Source: a virus
Length of the DNA: 44,833 bases
Reading direction: 5' to 3' (one strand)
IMG/VR virus record: IMGVR_UViG_3300031251_000962
Coordinates: 1-44,833 of that record
Shown: one piece after another, positions 6,676 through 14,654 of the stretch
Layout: the number at the start of each line of letters is the position of its first letter
Position numbering within the stretch: the stretch's first letter is position 1
The notes under the pieces: generated by a model
The model's input: only the letters and a program-made list of their open reading frames with translations
What the model was told of the DNA's origin: nothing
The model's database searches: none
Program-made: the position numbers and the translations under genes

Positions 6676-6989
6676 CCCGTTGCCAATGGTGCGCTGGTGT
6701 GTTCAACGCGGACGGAACCTTAGTGGATCCGAAGCCGGAACACTGGGGCACGTTGCCGACGCTCGCATGTCATTTGTGCGAGCGGTTGGAAAAGATTTGC
6801 ACGAAGGAACCGAAACAGCTCACGCCGATGACGCGAACCGAGAAGTTTGAAGCCGGTATTATCGCGACCGGCAAACCGGCAACACAGGGCCACAAGTTGA
6901 TTTCTGTCGAACGGACATTGCAGGCCGTTGACCGAAACGCTCGGTGCGCAATCGGACGCAGTTGTTTGCCAGCAGGTGACCGTGATTAA
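6672..6989 (+). CDS. Unknown protein with two CxxC motifs
   Basis: A 105-residue protein coupled by ATGA. CQWC near the N-terminus and CHLC about 30 residues later look like a four-cysteine zinc site, after which the sequence becomes polar and basic. No known family is recognised. It may be a small zinc-ribbon nucleic-acid-binding protein. The last 30 residues are of low coding character, but the stop lies 2 bp before the next start, which supports the frame. Confidence 0.55.
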   Translation: MTRCQWCAGVFNADGTLVDPKPEHWGTLPTLACHLCERLEKICTKEPKQLTPMTRTEKFEAGIIATGKPATQGHKLISVERTLQAVDRNARCAIGRSCLPAGDRD

Positions 6990-6991
6990 CC

Positions 6992-7561
6992 ATGAGCGAT
7001 AACACAAAACGTTGGCCGTTGGAATTGGCAGCATTCACCGCGCGCGGTGTCATGGAGCAATTACGACCGTTCTGTGAGCAAATTGAAATCGTTGGCAGCA
7101 TCCGTAGGCAGAAACTCGATGTTGGCGACATGGAGTTGCTTTATGTGCCAAAGTGCAGCCTTGTGCCAGATGGTTTGTTTGACCAAAAGGTAGAGGACAA
7201 GGCGGATAAGTTTGTAAGTGAACTGATCAAGTCTGGCGTGCTGGCTTTCCGTCCCAATGTGAATGGCGCGGTTACGTGCGGCCCCAAAAACAAATTTTTG
7301 ATTCACGTCGCCAGCGGCATCCCGTTGGACCTGTTTGCTACCAATCATAAAAATTGGTGGGTTTCGCTGGTCATCCGCACCGGGGGCAAAGACACCAACC
7401 TTGCACTGACCACTGGGGCGCAACGATTCAATAAAAGCCTCAACGCCTACGGTTGCGGCGTGACCGACCGTGCGACCCGTGAAGTAACCCCGGCAACATC
7501 GGAGCGGCACGTGTTTGAATTGTGCGGCGTGCCCTACAAAGAGCCACACGAACGAGCATGA
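6992..7561 (+). CDS. Pol-beta/PolX-like nucleotidyltransferase
   Basis: A 189-residue protein with the minimal nucleotidyltransferase core of DNA polymerase X. The GSIRR motif (Gly35-Ser36) is followed by VGDMEL, where Asp46 and Glu48 would bind metal, and IPLDLF supplies Asp113 as the third carboxylate. Next comes the thumb-like NWWVSLVIRTGGKDTNLAL segment seen in phage homologues. The first metal pair is D-x-E, not D-x-D. It lacks the HhH domains and PHP exonuclease of cellular PolX. A role in DNA repair or end filling is possible. It sits in the early operon and is coupled by ATGA to the next gene. Confidence 0.8.
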   Translation: MSDNTKRWPLELAAFTARGVMEQLRPFCEQIEIVGSIRRQKLDVGDMELLYVPKCSLVPDGLFDQKVEDKADKFVSELIKSGVLAFRPNVNGAVTCGPKNKFLIHVASGIPLDLFATNHKNWWVSLVIRTGGKDTNLALTTGAQRFNKSLNAYGCGVTDRATREVTPATSERHVFELCGVPYKEPHERA

Positions 7562-8322
7562 ACAAAGCTTTCCGCAAATTGGTTGAGTCGCAGCGGTCCA
7601 CCGTGGACGAAGTGTTGCAGTGCTTTGGCGACATGCCACAAATCACCCGCAACTACTCGTGCGACATGGATTGGCTGCATGTTCTGCAAACGCACCAGAC
7701 CGATTTAATCGAGGCTTCCCGCATGGTCGAAGGTGACTACGGCAGGATTGCGAAGATGCGCCGTAAGCTCGCGTGCATCGTGGCCACCTGCGAAGCGTGG
7801 GAACGGAGGCTGAGCCAATCGTGCGGCGATGAACATCCGCCGGTTAACAAAGCTGCACGCAAAATCGCGCGGTGTCATTGCCGTGGAAATATCAAGTTCC
7901 CGAATCGGGAACCGGCGCCGGTCGTTGGATTGGTTGTCAAAATGTTCAAGGCGCAATTCGCGCTGTTGGTTAAATCCGGCGCGAAACTGCAGACGGTTCG
8001 ACCTACACCAAAGCGAATGCCAAAAGTTGGCCAGAGGATCAGCCTGCGCCAGTGGATTGGTAAACCGTATCGAAGCAAGCAACGGGTTTTGCGCGAGTCG
8101 GTCATTACCGATGTGCAAACGATTTGGTTCGATGGCTGCACGATTCGATTAGATGGAAAGAACATCGCCGAGGACTTTTTTCCGACAACAGCAGAGGAAG
8201 CTTTTGCCCGCGCGGATGGCTTTGAGAATTTGAATGCGATGGCCGATTGGTTTCGCGCCACGCACCGCTCGTTGCCGTTCCAAGGAATCGTCATCAAGTG
8301 GAGTCCGACCAAAACACCATGA
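7558..8322 (+). CDS. Two-part protein with C-terminal ASCH-like domain
   Basis: A 254-residue protein from ATG 7558, which overlaps the upstream stop. The N-terminal part (1-110) is helical and unknown, with an R/K-rich C-x-C end (KIARCHCRG). The C-terminal part (about 122-254) resembles the ASCH (PUA-like) fold of phage proteins: FKAQFALLVKSGAKLQTVRPTPKRMPKVGQRISLRQW, then WFDG and a DGFENLNAMADWF ending. ASCH domains usually bind RNA or modified bases. A copy of the 17-bp palindrome (7896-7912) encodes the linker FPNRE between the two parts, so this may be a fusion of once separate genes. Confidence 0.65.
   Translation: MNKAFRKLVESQRSTVDEVLQCFGDMPQITRNYSCDMDWLHVLQTHQTDLIEASRMVEGDYGRIAKMRRKLACIVATCEAWERRLSQSCGDEHPPVNKAARKIARCHCRGNIKFPNREPAPVVGLVVKMFKAQFALLVKSGAKLQTVRPTPKRMPKVGQRISLRQWIGKPYRSKQRVLRESVITDVQTIWFDGCTIRLDGKNIAEDFFPTTAEEAFARADGFENLNAMADWFRATHRSLPFQGIVIKWSPTKTP
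7896..7912. repeat. 17-bp palindrome copy 2 (perfect)
   Basis: GTTCCCGAATCGGGAAC. It sits in the linker between the two parts of the ASCH-like protein and is read there as FPNRE. Confidence 0.85.
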
Positions 8323-8885
8323 GCAACAATCGCACAGCATACCCTTTGAGTTGGCCACCAGGTTGGCCGAAAACAGAACCGCTAAAACGCCAATCCGGCC
8401 AGTTCAAACAGACGTTGGCCGCGGCACTGGCCAATCTGAAAAGGCAGATTGAATTGATGGGCGGAAAAAACGTGCTGCTCTCGAGCAATTACACGCTCGG
8501 ACATGACAACCCAAAAGAATCTGGCGTGTGTGCCTATTTCGAATACGAAGGCCAGCAGATGGCTATTCCGTGCGACCGCTGGCACCGCATTGAACACAAC
8601 ATTCAGGCCATCGCTCTGACCGTTGAGGCAATGCGGGGCATGGAACGTTGGGGAGCCAAACACATGATCAAAGCGATGTTCTCAGGGTTCAAAGCACTGC
8701 CGGACATTCGAAAGCCGTGGCACGAAGTGCTTGGAGTTCCACCAAACGCATGCTCCGCCGATATCAAACAAGCCTACCGCCAGCGAAGTAAGGCTGCTCA
8801 CCCAGACGTTGGCGGCAGTGACGCGCAAATGGCTGAGGTAAATGCTGCCTACGAGATTGTGAAGCAACTAGGACTCGTGTTTTAA
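8319..8885 (+). CDS. Phage J-domain protein
   Basis: A 188-residue protein from ATG 8319 (ATGA overlap). The N-terminal region starts YPLSWPPGWPKT and contains NVLLSSNYTL and VCAYFEYEGQQMAIPCDRWHRIEHN, a pattern found in phage proteins that precede a J domain. The C-terminal 60 residues form the J domain (WHEVLGVPPNACSADIKQAYRQRSKAAHPDVGG) with the HPD motif at 161-163 that stimulates Hsp70 ATPase. It may recruit host DnaK during replication or assembly. The call is strong; the target is unknown. Confidence 0.85.
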   Translation: MSNNRTAYPLSWPPGWPKTEPLKRQSGQFKQTLAAALANLKRQIELMGGKNVLLSSNYTLGHDNPKESGVCAYFEYEGQQMAIPCDRWHRIEHNIQAIALTVEAMRGMERWGAKHMIKAMFSGFKALPDIRKPWHEVLGVPPNACSADIKQAYRQRSKAAHPDVGGSDAQMAEVNAAYEIVKQLGLVF

Positions 8886-8889
8886 CAAA

Positions 8890-9684
8890 ATGAAAAATCT
8901 ATTCCGACAAAATTTGAACGATGGCGGGTCGATGTTTTGGCATGGCCGCGCCCGCTGGCATTCACGATTAGAGCCGTTTTGCGAATGGTTGTTTGGCCGC
9001 GCGGCTACGACGTTCCACTTGCAGTTGTGGTTTGGTCATGGTGACAACGAAGATGGTGTGATGCTCTCCTTTGGCCTGCCGTGGCTGTTTTCGGTCTATA
9101 TCGGCTTGGAAGGGGTTTTCCGCTGCAAAGAGTGTTACTCCGGCGTTGGCATCCACAGTTCCGCAATTTGGTTTTATCCGTTGCCATACTCGATGAGTAC
9201 GACCACGAGCGACCCGTGGTATCGGCACACGTATTGTTGGAACTTTCCGTGGCAGCTTGATTGGTGGTCAACAGAAGTGTTGGAGCACAAAGCGAATCTT
9301 CCGTGTCTCGCGCAAACGGTGTGGTCTGAAAATAAAAAGAACCGCCGGCGCGGTTTCGATATGGAAGGAATGCGCACGAGGGCCGAAGCGGAGCTTTCAG
9401 TGTCGCAGGACTATCCTTACACCTACAAACGCAAGAGCGGAGAGATTCAAGCTCGCACCGCGACTGTGCATGTGGTGCGCATGACCTGGCGCGCGCGATG
9501 GTGGCCGATCATTCCGCGACAGATGGTCAGGACTTCGATTGAGGTCAAATTTTCGGACGAAGTTGGCGAAGGTATCGGCACGTGGAAAGGCGGCTGTATC
9601 GGCTGTGGTTACGACATGCTGCCCGGTGAAACACCTTTGGAGACGTTGCGGCGGATGGAGCGCGAAAGAATTTTCAAACGCTGA
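8890..9684 (+). CDS. Conserved phage protein of unknown function
   Basis: A 264-residue protein rich in Trp, Phe and Tyr. It has the pattern of a phage family I have seen but cannot name: LSFGLPWLFSVYIGLE, HSSAIWFYPLPYSMSTTTSDPWYRH and a C-terminal KMVRT-like segment (PRQMVRTSIEVKF) followed by GCIGCGYDMLPGETP. It is predicted as beta-rich and soluble in spite of its hydrophobic patches. The start lies 4 bp after the J-domain gene. No catalytic motif is evident. Confidence 0.6.
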   Translation: MKNLFRQNLNDGGSMFWHGRARWHSRLEPFCEWLFGRAATTFHLQLWFGHGDNEDGVMLSFGLPWLFSVYIGLEGVFRCKECYSGVGIHSSAIWFYPLPYSMSTTTSDPWYRHTYCWNFPWQLDWWSTEVLEHKANLPCLAQTVWSENKKNRRRGFDMEGMRTRAEAELSVSQDYPYTYKRKSGEIQARTATVHVVRMTWRARWWPIIPRQMVRTSIEVKFSDEVGEGIGTWKGGCIGCGYDMLPGETPLETLRRMERERIFKR

Positions 9685-9689
9685 CCGCC

Positions 9690-10763
9690 ATGACGTCAAC
9701 AGCGACACAACAATTCAGCAGTGTTGAACGGTATTCTATAAAAAATGAAACGAGAACGGCCGGCGGCGCGGGACCGTCGACAATAGCTCCGGAAAAGGAG
9801 AACTCGCATGGGCAGTCAACAGACAGATGTATGCCCGAGGTTGCGAATCCCGCACGTTTTCAAACTGTAGCCGCGCTGGTCAGATCAGAAATCGTCCGTG
9901 CGGATTGGACCGAGCGCCAATCGCGTGTCGCCGAATTCATGGTGACTGCCACACTCGACCGTGGCCGCCAAGAGGTCAAAGGCATTAACCTCGAGGAATT
10001 GGGCGGTTTGCTGGGTATTTCCAAAGGCAACGTGTCCGACGTGTTCTATGAGTTGCAACTGTGCGGGTTCCTGCAGGTGATTGACTCGCCAATGGCCGGG
10101 AAGGTTTATCGCGTGTTGCCGGCCAGCGAACATTGGTCGGTGCGATGGCGTTACGATCGCGCGGCGTTTGACGGGTATTTGCGTGCGCTCGACGTGGCCA
10201 GCGGCCAAGCCCAGAACGAATTGTTTGAGCCAGAGCCGGACCTCAAAGCCACCATCGCTGAAACGCAGTTGGAAGCGATTGCAGCCAAGAACCTGGTTGC
10301 GCGGCTGAGTGTCAAACCAAAATCGCCTTCGAGCCCCTCGAGCAGTACTTCGAATCGAATTATTCGAGATAATGATTTAGAAGTTTCGAATAAATCGAAT
10401 TTCGAGGGGATTTCGAGTGATTTTACAGACGGTGAAAAATCTGTCAATAACTTTCCGGTTCCCGATTCGGGAACTGCCCCAAAATGCACTGGCCGGGAGT
10501 GGTTTGAAGTCTACAACGAGTCGATGAAACGCAACTGGGCAGACGACGGGTATCTGTACGAAAAGTTGCGCCTGAAAACATCGCTGTTTGAGGAGCTGTG
10601 GGAAGGCAAGACGCGCATGGCTCGTGAATTTTGCCTGCTCTTTTCGCGAAATCGCCAGCGGGCCAAAGAACTGGCCGCAATTGCGGTGCAGCGTGATCAC
10701 CCGTCGAAATGGCTTAACACTTCTGTTTCAAACGAGCTGCTTGGAAAGGAATGGCACAAATGA
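9690..10763 (+). CDS. Winged-helix replication initiator-like protein
   Basis: A 357-residue protein that most likely opens the phage origin, in the style of lambda O-type initiators. A winged HTH lies at about residues 55-155 (ALVRSEIV..., ISKGNVSDVFYELQLCGFLQV). A Ser-rich linker covers about 205-265, and a C-terminal helical domain about 270-357 (WFEVYNESMKRNW...). The linker is encoded by AT-rich DNA with repeated TTCGA motifs and a copy of the 17-bp palindrome, as expected if the origin lies within the gene. An in-frame ATG at 9831 is an alternative start, because residues 1-47 are low in complexity. It is coupled by ATGA to the next gene. Confidence 0.65.
   Translation: MTSTATQQFSSVERYSIKNETRTAGGAGPSTIAPEKENSHGQSTDRCMPEVANPARFQTVAALVRSEIVRADWTERQSRVAEFMVTATLDRGRQEVKGINLEELGGLLGISKGNVSDVFYELQLCGFLQVIDSPMAGKVYRVLPASEHWSVRWRYDRAAFDGYLRALDVASGQAQNELFEPEPDLKATIAETQLEAIAAKNLVARLSVKPKSPSSPSSSTSNRIIRDNDLEVSNKSNFEGISSDFTDGEKSVNNFPVPDSGTAPKCTGREWFEVYNESMKRNWADDGYLYEKLRLKTSLFEELWEGKTRMAREFCLLFSRNRQRAKELAAIAVQRDHPSKWLNTSVSNELLGKEWHK
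10326..10475. other. Candidate replication origin with TTCGA iterons
   Basis: Within the initiator gene, 10326-10417 holds several TTCGA-type motifs (10328, 10349, 10363, 10385, 10401, 10412) plus CTCGAG and ATCGAAT relatives. They lie in DNA clearly richer in A and T than its surroundings. The 17-bp palindrome GTTCCCGATTCGGGAAC follows at 10458-10474. The encoded protein is a disordered linker here, which leaves the DNA free to carry an origin. This is inference by analogy with lambda. Confidence 0.45.
10458..10474. repeat. 17-bp palindrome copy 3 (perfect, opposite orientation)
   Basis: GTTCCCGATTCGGGAAC, the exact reverse complement of copy 2. It lies at the edge of the candidate origin and encodes VPDSGT in the initiator linker. 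Confidence 0.85.
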
Positions 10764-10984
10764 CCGCTGACCAAGGTTCTATTCCAATGTTGCGCGGCCA
10801 GCCGGTCACCAAGTTTCGTTGCGGCTGCGGCAGCCAGGCGACGATGGTCAAGAGCAAAGAGCCGGTGTGCGACGGTTGCGGCGGCATAGAGAAACGCGGC
10901 GTGAAGGAACAAAAACGCGTGGGTGTGCGCCAACGACTGTTCAGTCTTGGGGAAGGTGCGAGTTGCGCCTGTTTTAACGTTTGA
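10760..10984 (+). CDS. Small cysteine-rich protein
   Basis: A 74-residue protein. I choose ATG 10760, which overlaps the initiator stop as ATGA; an in-frame ATG three codons earlier is also possible. The pattern FRCGCGSQATMVKSKEPVCDGCGG gives C-x-C and C-x-x-C pairs about 15 residues apart, like a short zinc ribbon. The C-terminal half is basic. The function is unknown. It is placed 3 bp before the following gene. Confidence 0.55.
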   Translation: MTADQGSIPMLRGQPVTKFRCGCGSQATMVKSKEPVCDGCGGIEKRGVKEQKRVGVRQRLFSLGEGASCACFNV

Positions 10985-10987
10985 GTT

Positions 10988-11257
10988 ATGACACCCGTTG
11001 ATTTTCCAGAGTTGAATAAAAACTTTTGTGCGCCGAGCGACATGGACGAAAGCCAAGTGGCGACACTTCCTGCCTACGCCGGTCAAGTCAGAGGTGGATC
11101 GTGCGACGGCGTTCCCATTGTCGTTGTCGCGTGGCGGCCAAGTGCTGAGGAATTTCAGGACCTGGTAGACGGCAAGCCGGTGTTCATTTCCATGTTCGGT
11201 GGTCTGCCGCCGCATTATCTGACCACTGACTTTCAACAGGCCATATCACCGAAATGA
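10988..11257 (+). CDS. Small conserved phage protein (FPE.NK type)
   Basis: An 89-residue protein beginning MTPVDFPELNKNFCAPSDMDE. It matches a widespread small phage or plasmid family with the layout FPExNKxxxxPxxM, a central VAW-R segment and a hydrophobic stretch ending GGLPPHYL. The function of that family is unknown. It sits at the end of the early region, just before the packaging genes. It is coupled to the next small frame by ATGA. Confidence 0.6.
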   Translation: MTPVDFPELNKNFCAPSDMDESQVATLPAYAGQVRGGSCDGVPIVVVAWRPSAEEFQDLVDGKPVFISMFGGLPPHYLTTDFQQAISPK

Positions 11258-11352
11258 TTGGACCGATCATAATCTTGGGATGTGGCGCCGGTTCCGGTGA
11301 AATGCTGGCGCGCGCTTTGCGTGAACGAGCGTGGGTTACGAAATGTCCTTGA
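11254..11352 (+). CDS. Very small frame with lipobox-like start
   Basis: A 32-residue frame (MIGPIIILGCGAGSGEMLARAL...) whose ATG overlaps the preceding stop as ATGA. The short hydrophobic run ending in LGC resembles a minimal lipoprotein or membrane anchor signal, but the protein is too short to be sure. It fills most of the gap between the early genes and the terminase genes. It may equally be a chance frame. Confidence 0.3.
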   Translation: MIGPIIILGCGAGSGEMLARALRERAWVTKCP

Positions 11353-11385
11353 CGTTGCAACAAAGTTTCACTGAGGGTGCGGTTT

Positions 11386-11934
11386 GTGACGTCCAAACGC
11401 CGCAAGTCGTCAAGCGGGAAGGCAGTTAAAGGAGTTAAAGCAGCCAACCCCAAAAAGCTTGGCCGCCCACTTGCGTTCAAACCCGAATATATCGACCGCG
11501 CGGCTGCGATGTATCGGCACGGTTCGATTGATGAGGAAGTGGCCACATCGTTGGGCGTGGCGCTCTCGACCCTCTACAAATGGAAAGCGGAAATTTCGGA
11601 GTTTTCGGAGGCGGTTCGGCAGGCCCGGGAAGTTGTAACCGACAAGGTCGAGGCCGCTTATTACAACCGAGCGATTGGTTGCAAGGTTCCGGCGATCCAT
11701 TTTACCAATTTTGAGGGGGAAGTGATTCAGACGCCGTTCATGGAGTATTACCCACCGGATCCTAATGCGTGCATCGGTTGGTTGAAGGCGAATCGACCGC
11801 AGAAATATCGCGAAGTCACGCGCATGGAACATTCCGGCAAGGTTTCGCACTCAGCCAATATCGAGGACATGAGCGCCGAAGAGTTGGCCGCTGCCAAGGA
11901 ACGGCTCGACAAATTGGAGGCACAGCAGGCATGA
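11386..11934 (+). CDS. terS: Terminase small subunit
   Basis: A 182-residue DNA-recognition subunit of the packaging motor. GTG 11386 is chosen because GAGG lies 9 bp upstream; GTG 11377 is also open. An N-terminal basic tail is followed by an HTH region: GRPLAFKPEYIDRAAAMYRHGSIDEEVATSLGVALSTLYKWKAEISEFSEAVRQAREV. A typical second half follows (VEAAYYNRAIG, then FMEYYPPDPNACIGWLKANRPQKYREV). That last pattern is highly characteristic of phage TerS. The C-terminal helix is acidic. One small gene separates it from TerL. Confidence 0.88.
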   Translation: MTSKRRKSSSGKAVKGVKAANPKKLGRPLAFKPEYIDRAAAMYRHGSIDEEVATSLGVALSTLYKWKAEISEFSEAVRQAREVVTDKVEAAYYNRAIGCKVPAIHFTNFEGEVIQTPFMEYYPPDPNACIGWLKANRPQKYREVTRMEHSGKVSHSANIEDMSAEELAAAKERLDKLEAQQA

Positions 11935-12218
11935 GCCAGACTGACGACAGGTTCAATGCGCAGTGCGTCAAGGATCCAAACGCCGGCGGCGCGGTGCGCG
12001 TTTTGAACATGGCGGACCTGATTCGGTCTGCCCGTGAGATTGGCGCTTATCCGCCGCGCTCCAACTCGAACCCGTTGAGCCGGGAGCTGACCGACCGCGA
12101 AATGGAAGCCAAGATTTTGACCGGTGCGCAAGCGGTGGCAAAAGCAGAGGCAAAACGGGCGCGGAAATTAACCAAGCGACAACAACAAGACGCCTATGAA
12201 TCAGGCGCATTTGTGTGA
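11931..12218 (+). CDS. Unknown 95-residue protein between terminase subunits
   Basis: A 95-residue protein coupled to TerS by ATGA and to TerL by a GTGA overlap. It contains RVLNMADLIRSAREIGAYPPRS and a C-terminal charged helix (REMEAKILTGAQAVAKAEAKRARKLTKRQQQDAY). No family is recognised. Its fixed place between TerS and TerL suggests a packaging accessory role, but this is inference. Confidence 0.55.
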   Translation: MSQTDDRFNAQCVKDPNAGGAVRVLNMADLIRSAREIGAYPPRSNSNPLSRELTDREMEAKILTGAQAVAKAEAKRARKLTKRQQQDAYESGAFV

Positions 12219-13816
12219 TGTGGTTTTTGTTTCTCATTCTTATGGTCGGCGCTACTGACAGTCAGTTACTGCAGGAGCGGTTGACCTACGCGCGCGTGGC
12301 GCGACAGGATCTCATTACGTTTGCCAAGATCACGTCGCCGTTGCCATCGGACGCCACCAACCTGCGCAAATCAAAGTATCGGGCCGCCCGGCATCATCAC
12401 AAGATTGCCGAAGCCTTGATGATGGTCGAGAGCGGCCAGATCAAGCGGCTGAATATCGAGATTCCGTATCGGCACGGCAAAACCGAGTTGGGCGTGCGCA
12501 AGTTCGTTCCGTATGTCATGGGCCGTTCGATGGTCAGGAAAAATCCGATCGATTTGATCATTCTCACATTTGCCGATTCTCTGGCCAATGAGCACGGGCG
12601 CGATTGTCGAGAGGTGTTTCGAAGCAGTGGAAATCGTTTGGCGTTTGGAACCCGGATGCGCGAGGACAGCCAGGCAATGGACCGGTTGCAGTTACACGCT
12701 GAGAATGGTGTCAAAGGGCCGACAGCAATCTTTTCCGGCCGCGGCGGTATTGGCGGCGGTTTCGGCGCCGGTGGAATTATCTTTGACGACTTTTTCAAGA
12801 ATGCGGCTGAGGCCCAATCGTTGGCCGTGCGCGAAGCGGCATGGCATTGCTTCATTGCCGACTGTCTGACACGCCTCAATGAGGAAACTGGCTGGGCTGT
12901 AATCATCGGCACGCGCAAGCATGAGGACGATGTACAGGGCCGTTTACTCGACCCGACCAATCCGCACTATGACCCGGTCGAGGCCGCGAAATGGACCACG
13001 TTGCGATTGCCAGCATTGGCTGAAGAGAACGATCCGTTGGGCCGTGAAGTCGATGAACCGCTTTGGCCCGAAAGGTTTGGTTTCCAATTCTGGAATGAGA
13101 GGCGCACCAGCCGTTCAGAGGTTGTCCGTATCGAATTCCAAACTCAGGGCCAGTGTCAGCCGACGCCGGCGGAAGGTAATCACTTTAAAAAAGATTGGCT
13201 GTTGGAATACGACGCGCCGGAGCTGCCGAAGTATCTGAAAATATTTGGCACAAGCGACCACGCCGTGCGCGGCAATCAAACCAACGATCTGCATTGTTTG
13301 TTGCTCGCTGGCATCGACCCGAGCGATGTCATTTGGATTCTGCCGACAACATGGTGGGAACAATCCGACACGCTGGTGATGACCGAAAAGTGGATTGACC
13401 TAATCCGTGACAATAAACCCGTTTATTGGTGGGCCGCTCGTGACCACATCAGCGGTTCGGTGAAACCATTTTTGCTCAAGCGCATGCGCGAGCGGCAGGT
13501 TTACGGCGTCGTAGACGACGAGCTGCGCGAGGACAAAGATTTAGTGCGGCGTTCCCAAAGTATTCGCAACCGCATGGCCATGGGCATGGTGCGCTGGCCG
13601 CGATTCTGGCCGAAATGGCATCTGGCGCGCCAGCAGTTGTTGACTTTCCCCAACGGCAAGAACGATGACCTTGTCGCGGCACTAGCAATCCTCGGCATGA
13701 AGTTGGACCAACTGCAAAAGTCTGAAGGTCCCGGCGCGCCGCCTGCCAAAAAAGGCACGTTCGAGTGGCATTCGTGGGGACAAGAGAACCGGGAAGTGAA
13801 CGTAAAAAAATGGTGA
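12215..13816 (+). CDS. terL: Terminase large subunit
   Basis: The packaging ATPase and nuclease, 533 residues from GTG 12215. Visible motifs are a Walker A-like PYRHGKTEL (Gly88-Lys89-Thr90), Walker B IIFDD (188-192), an RNase H-like nuclease with Asp348 (GTSDHA) and the distal NGKNDDLVAAL (Asp484/485). The first nine residues are unusually hydrophobic (MMWFLFLIL), so the true start may be ATG 12242 (MVGATDSQLL). TerS and the portal flank it as expected for a tailed phage. Confidence 0.92.
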   Translation: MMWFLFLILMVGATDSQLLQERLTYARVARQDLITFAKITSPLPSDATNLRKSKYRAARHHHKIAEALMMVESGQIKRLNIEIPYRHGKTELGVRKFVPYVMGRSMVRKNPIDLIILTFADSLANEHGRDCREVFRSSGNRLAFGTRMREDSQAMDRLQLHAENGVKGPTAIFSGRGGIGGGFGAGGIIFDDFFKNAAEAQSLAVREAAWHCFIADCLTRLNEETGWAVIIGTRKHEDDVQGRLLDPTNPHYDPVEAAKWTTLRLPALAEENDPLGREVDEPLWPERFGFQFWNERRTSRSEVVRIEFQTQGQCQPTPAEGNHFKKDWLLEYDAPELPKYLKIFGTSDHAVRGNQTNDLHCLLLAGIDPSDVIWILPTTWWEQSDTLVMTEKWIDLIRDNKPVYWWAARDHISGSVKPFLLKRMRERQVYGVVDDELREDKDLVRRSQSIRNRMAMGMVRWPRFWPKWHLARQQLLTFPNGKNDDLVAALAILGMKLDQLQKSEGPGAPPAKKGTFEWHSWGQENREVNVKKW

Positions 13817-13845
13817 TTGCCGATTTAAACACAGAGGACACAAAG

Positions 13846-14046
13846 ATGAACATACACATTCACGTTACGCCTATTTGGGCACCGGTCATTTTGTCGCTGC
13901 TCTGGCTCGCCATGACCATTCCAACTTTGTTCAAAAGCCGGGGAGATTGGGATTTCAGCGGCCCGCTCATTTTTATTTTCGGATTGGGATGCGTTTGCTC
14001 CGTGTGGGTTTGTTACGCCCTGTTTTTGTTGTTTGCCTCGAAATGA
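13846..14046 (+). CDS. Small two-helix membrane protein
   Basis: A 66-residue protein from ATG 13846. Two strong hydrophobic segments (WAPVILSLLWLAMTIPTLF and GPLIFIFGLGCVCSVWVCYALFLLF) flank a short polar loop with RGDWDF. The size and topology fit a small holin, antiholin or other phage membrane protein. It lies just upstream of the first copy of the duplicated portal start, and it may belong to the inserted material. No family is assigned. Confidence 0.55.
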   Translation: MNIHIHVTPIWAPVILSLLWLAMTIPTLFKSRGDWDFSGPLIFIFGLGCVCSVWVCYALFLLFASK

Positions 14047-14049
14047 TTG

Positions 14050-14322
14050 TATGAGCACTGAAAGTCAACCCATGGGAATCCGCGACACGATCAAAGCCGT
14101 TGTGCAGGTCGTGACCACGCGCAAACTGCCCAATCCGCTGGCGCAAACTCCAAAAGACACCTCGCGCGCCGCACTGGTCAAAGAGCTGAACGATTGGTGG
14201 ATGAACGCGCGCAAGTTTTGGGAACCGGTCTTTAAAGAGATCGAAGAGGATATGATTTTCGCGGGCGGCAAGCAGTGGCCTGACGGTGTGCTCGGAGCGG
14301 ACGGCAGTTTGCCCTATCAAGC
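14050..14322 (+). repeat. Direct repeat copy 1 of portal gene start (273 bp)
   Basis: By eye, every base from 14050 to 14322 matches 15107-15379, with an offset of 1057 bp. The copy starts one base before the portal ATG and ends inside codon 91. The flanking bases differ at both ends. The perfect match across 273 bp means a very recent event, ongoing gene conversion or an assembly join. Confidence 0.95.
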
Positions 14323-14419
14323 GTTTCTGACAGGGCCGTGCGCGCCGTGGAGCGGCATCGTGGTCGATAACGTCTGGCACATCCTCACCATTTGGGCTGT
14401 TTGGAAATTTCTCGTATGA
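14051..14419 (+). pseudogene. Truncated duplicate of portal protein N-terminus
   Basis: A 122-residue frame. Residues 1-91 are identical to the start of the portal protein at 15108. The sequence then switches to an unrelated hydrophobic tail (FLTGPCAPWSGIVVDNVWH and ILTIWAVWKFLV). It lacks the portal wing, stem and crown, so it cannot be a portal. If expressed it could compete in portal assembly. Its stop overlaps the next start as ATGA, so the tail belongs to the inserted cassette. Most likely a by-product of the insertion. Confidence 0.8.
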
Positions 14420-14652
14420 GGACTATTCCGATAATTCTAACGGCTTACGCATTCGAAGAGTTTTTACTGCGTTCGAACGCATCGGAAGAGAAGAAATCTC
14501 GCGCGCGGGTCGCGTTCGAAAAGCTTCAGGAATGGGCCAAGGCTCGAGAGGCAGATATCCGGGCATTACGACCTTACGGAAAGAACGGTAATTGCCTACC
14601 GATGGTGTCGGATCATGCAATCGCAGAGAAGAATTTATTCTACAGAAACTGA
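14416..14652 (+). CDS. Cassette gene 1, unknown small protein
   Basis: A 78-residue protein starting at the ATG that overlaps the truncated portal copy. It begins MRTIPIILTAYAFEEFLLRS, continues with a charged helix (SEEKKSRARVAFEKLQEWAKAREADI) and ends in a polar tail. The N-terminus resembles those of the two genes that follow (pattern P-I-I/V-x-x-T-x-x-A). The base composition is visibly lower in G and C than that of the terminase and portal genes. No known family. Confidence 0.6.
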   Translation: MRTIPIILTAYAFEEFLLRSNASEEKKSRARVAFEKLQEWAKAREADIRALRPYGKNGNCLPMVSDHAIAEKNLFYRN

Positions 14653-14654
14653 AT

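Noticed and set aside
14392-14415. Extended start for cassette gene 1 at 14392
   Set aside because: ATG 14416 forms an ATGA junction, and the extra residues are only the out-of-frame end of the truncated portal copy.
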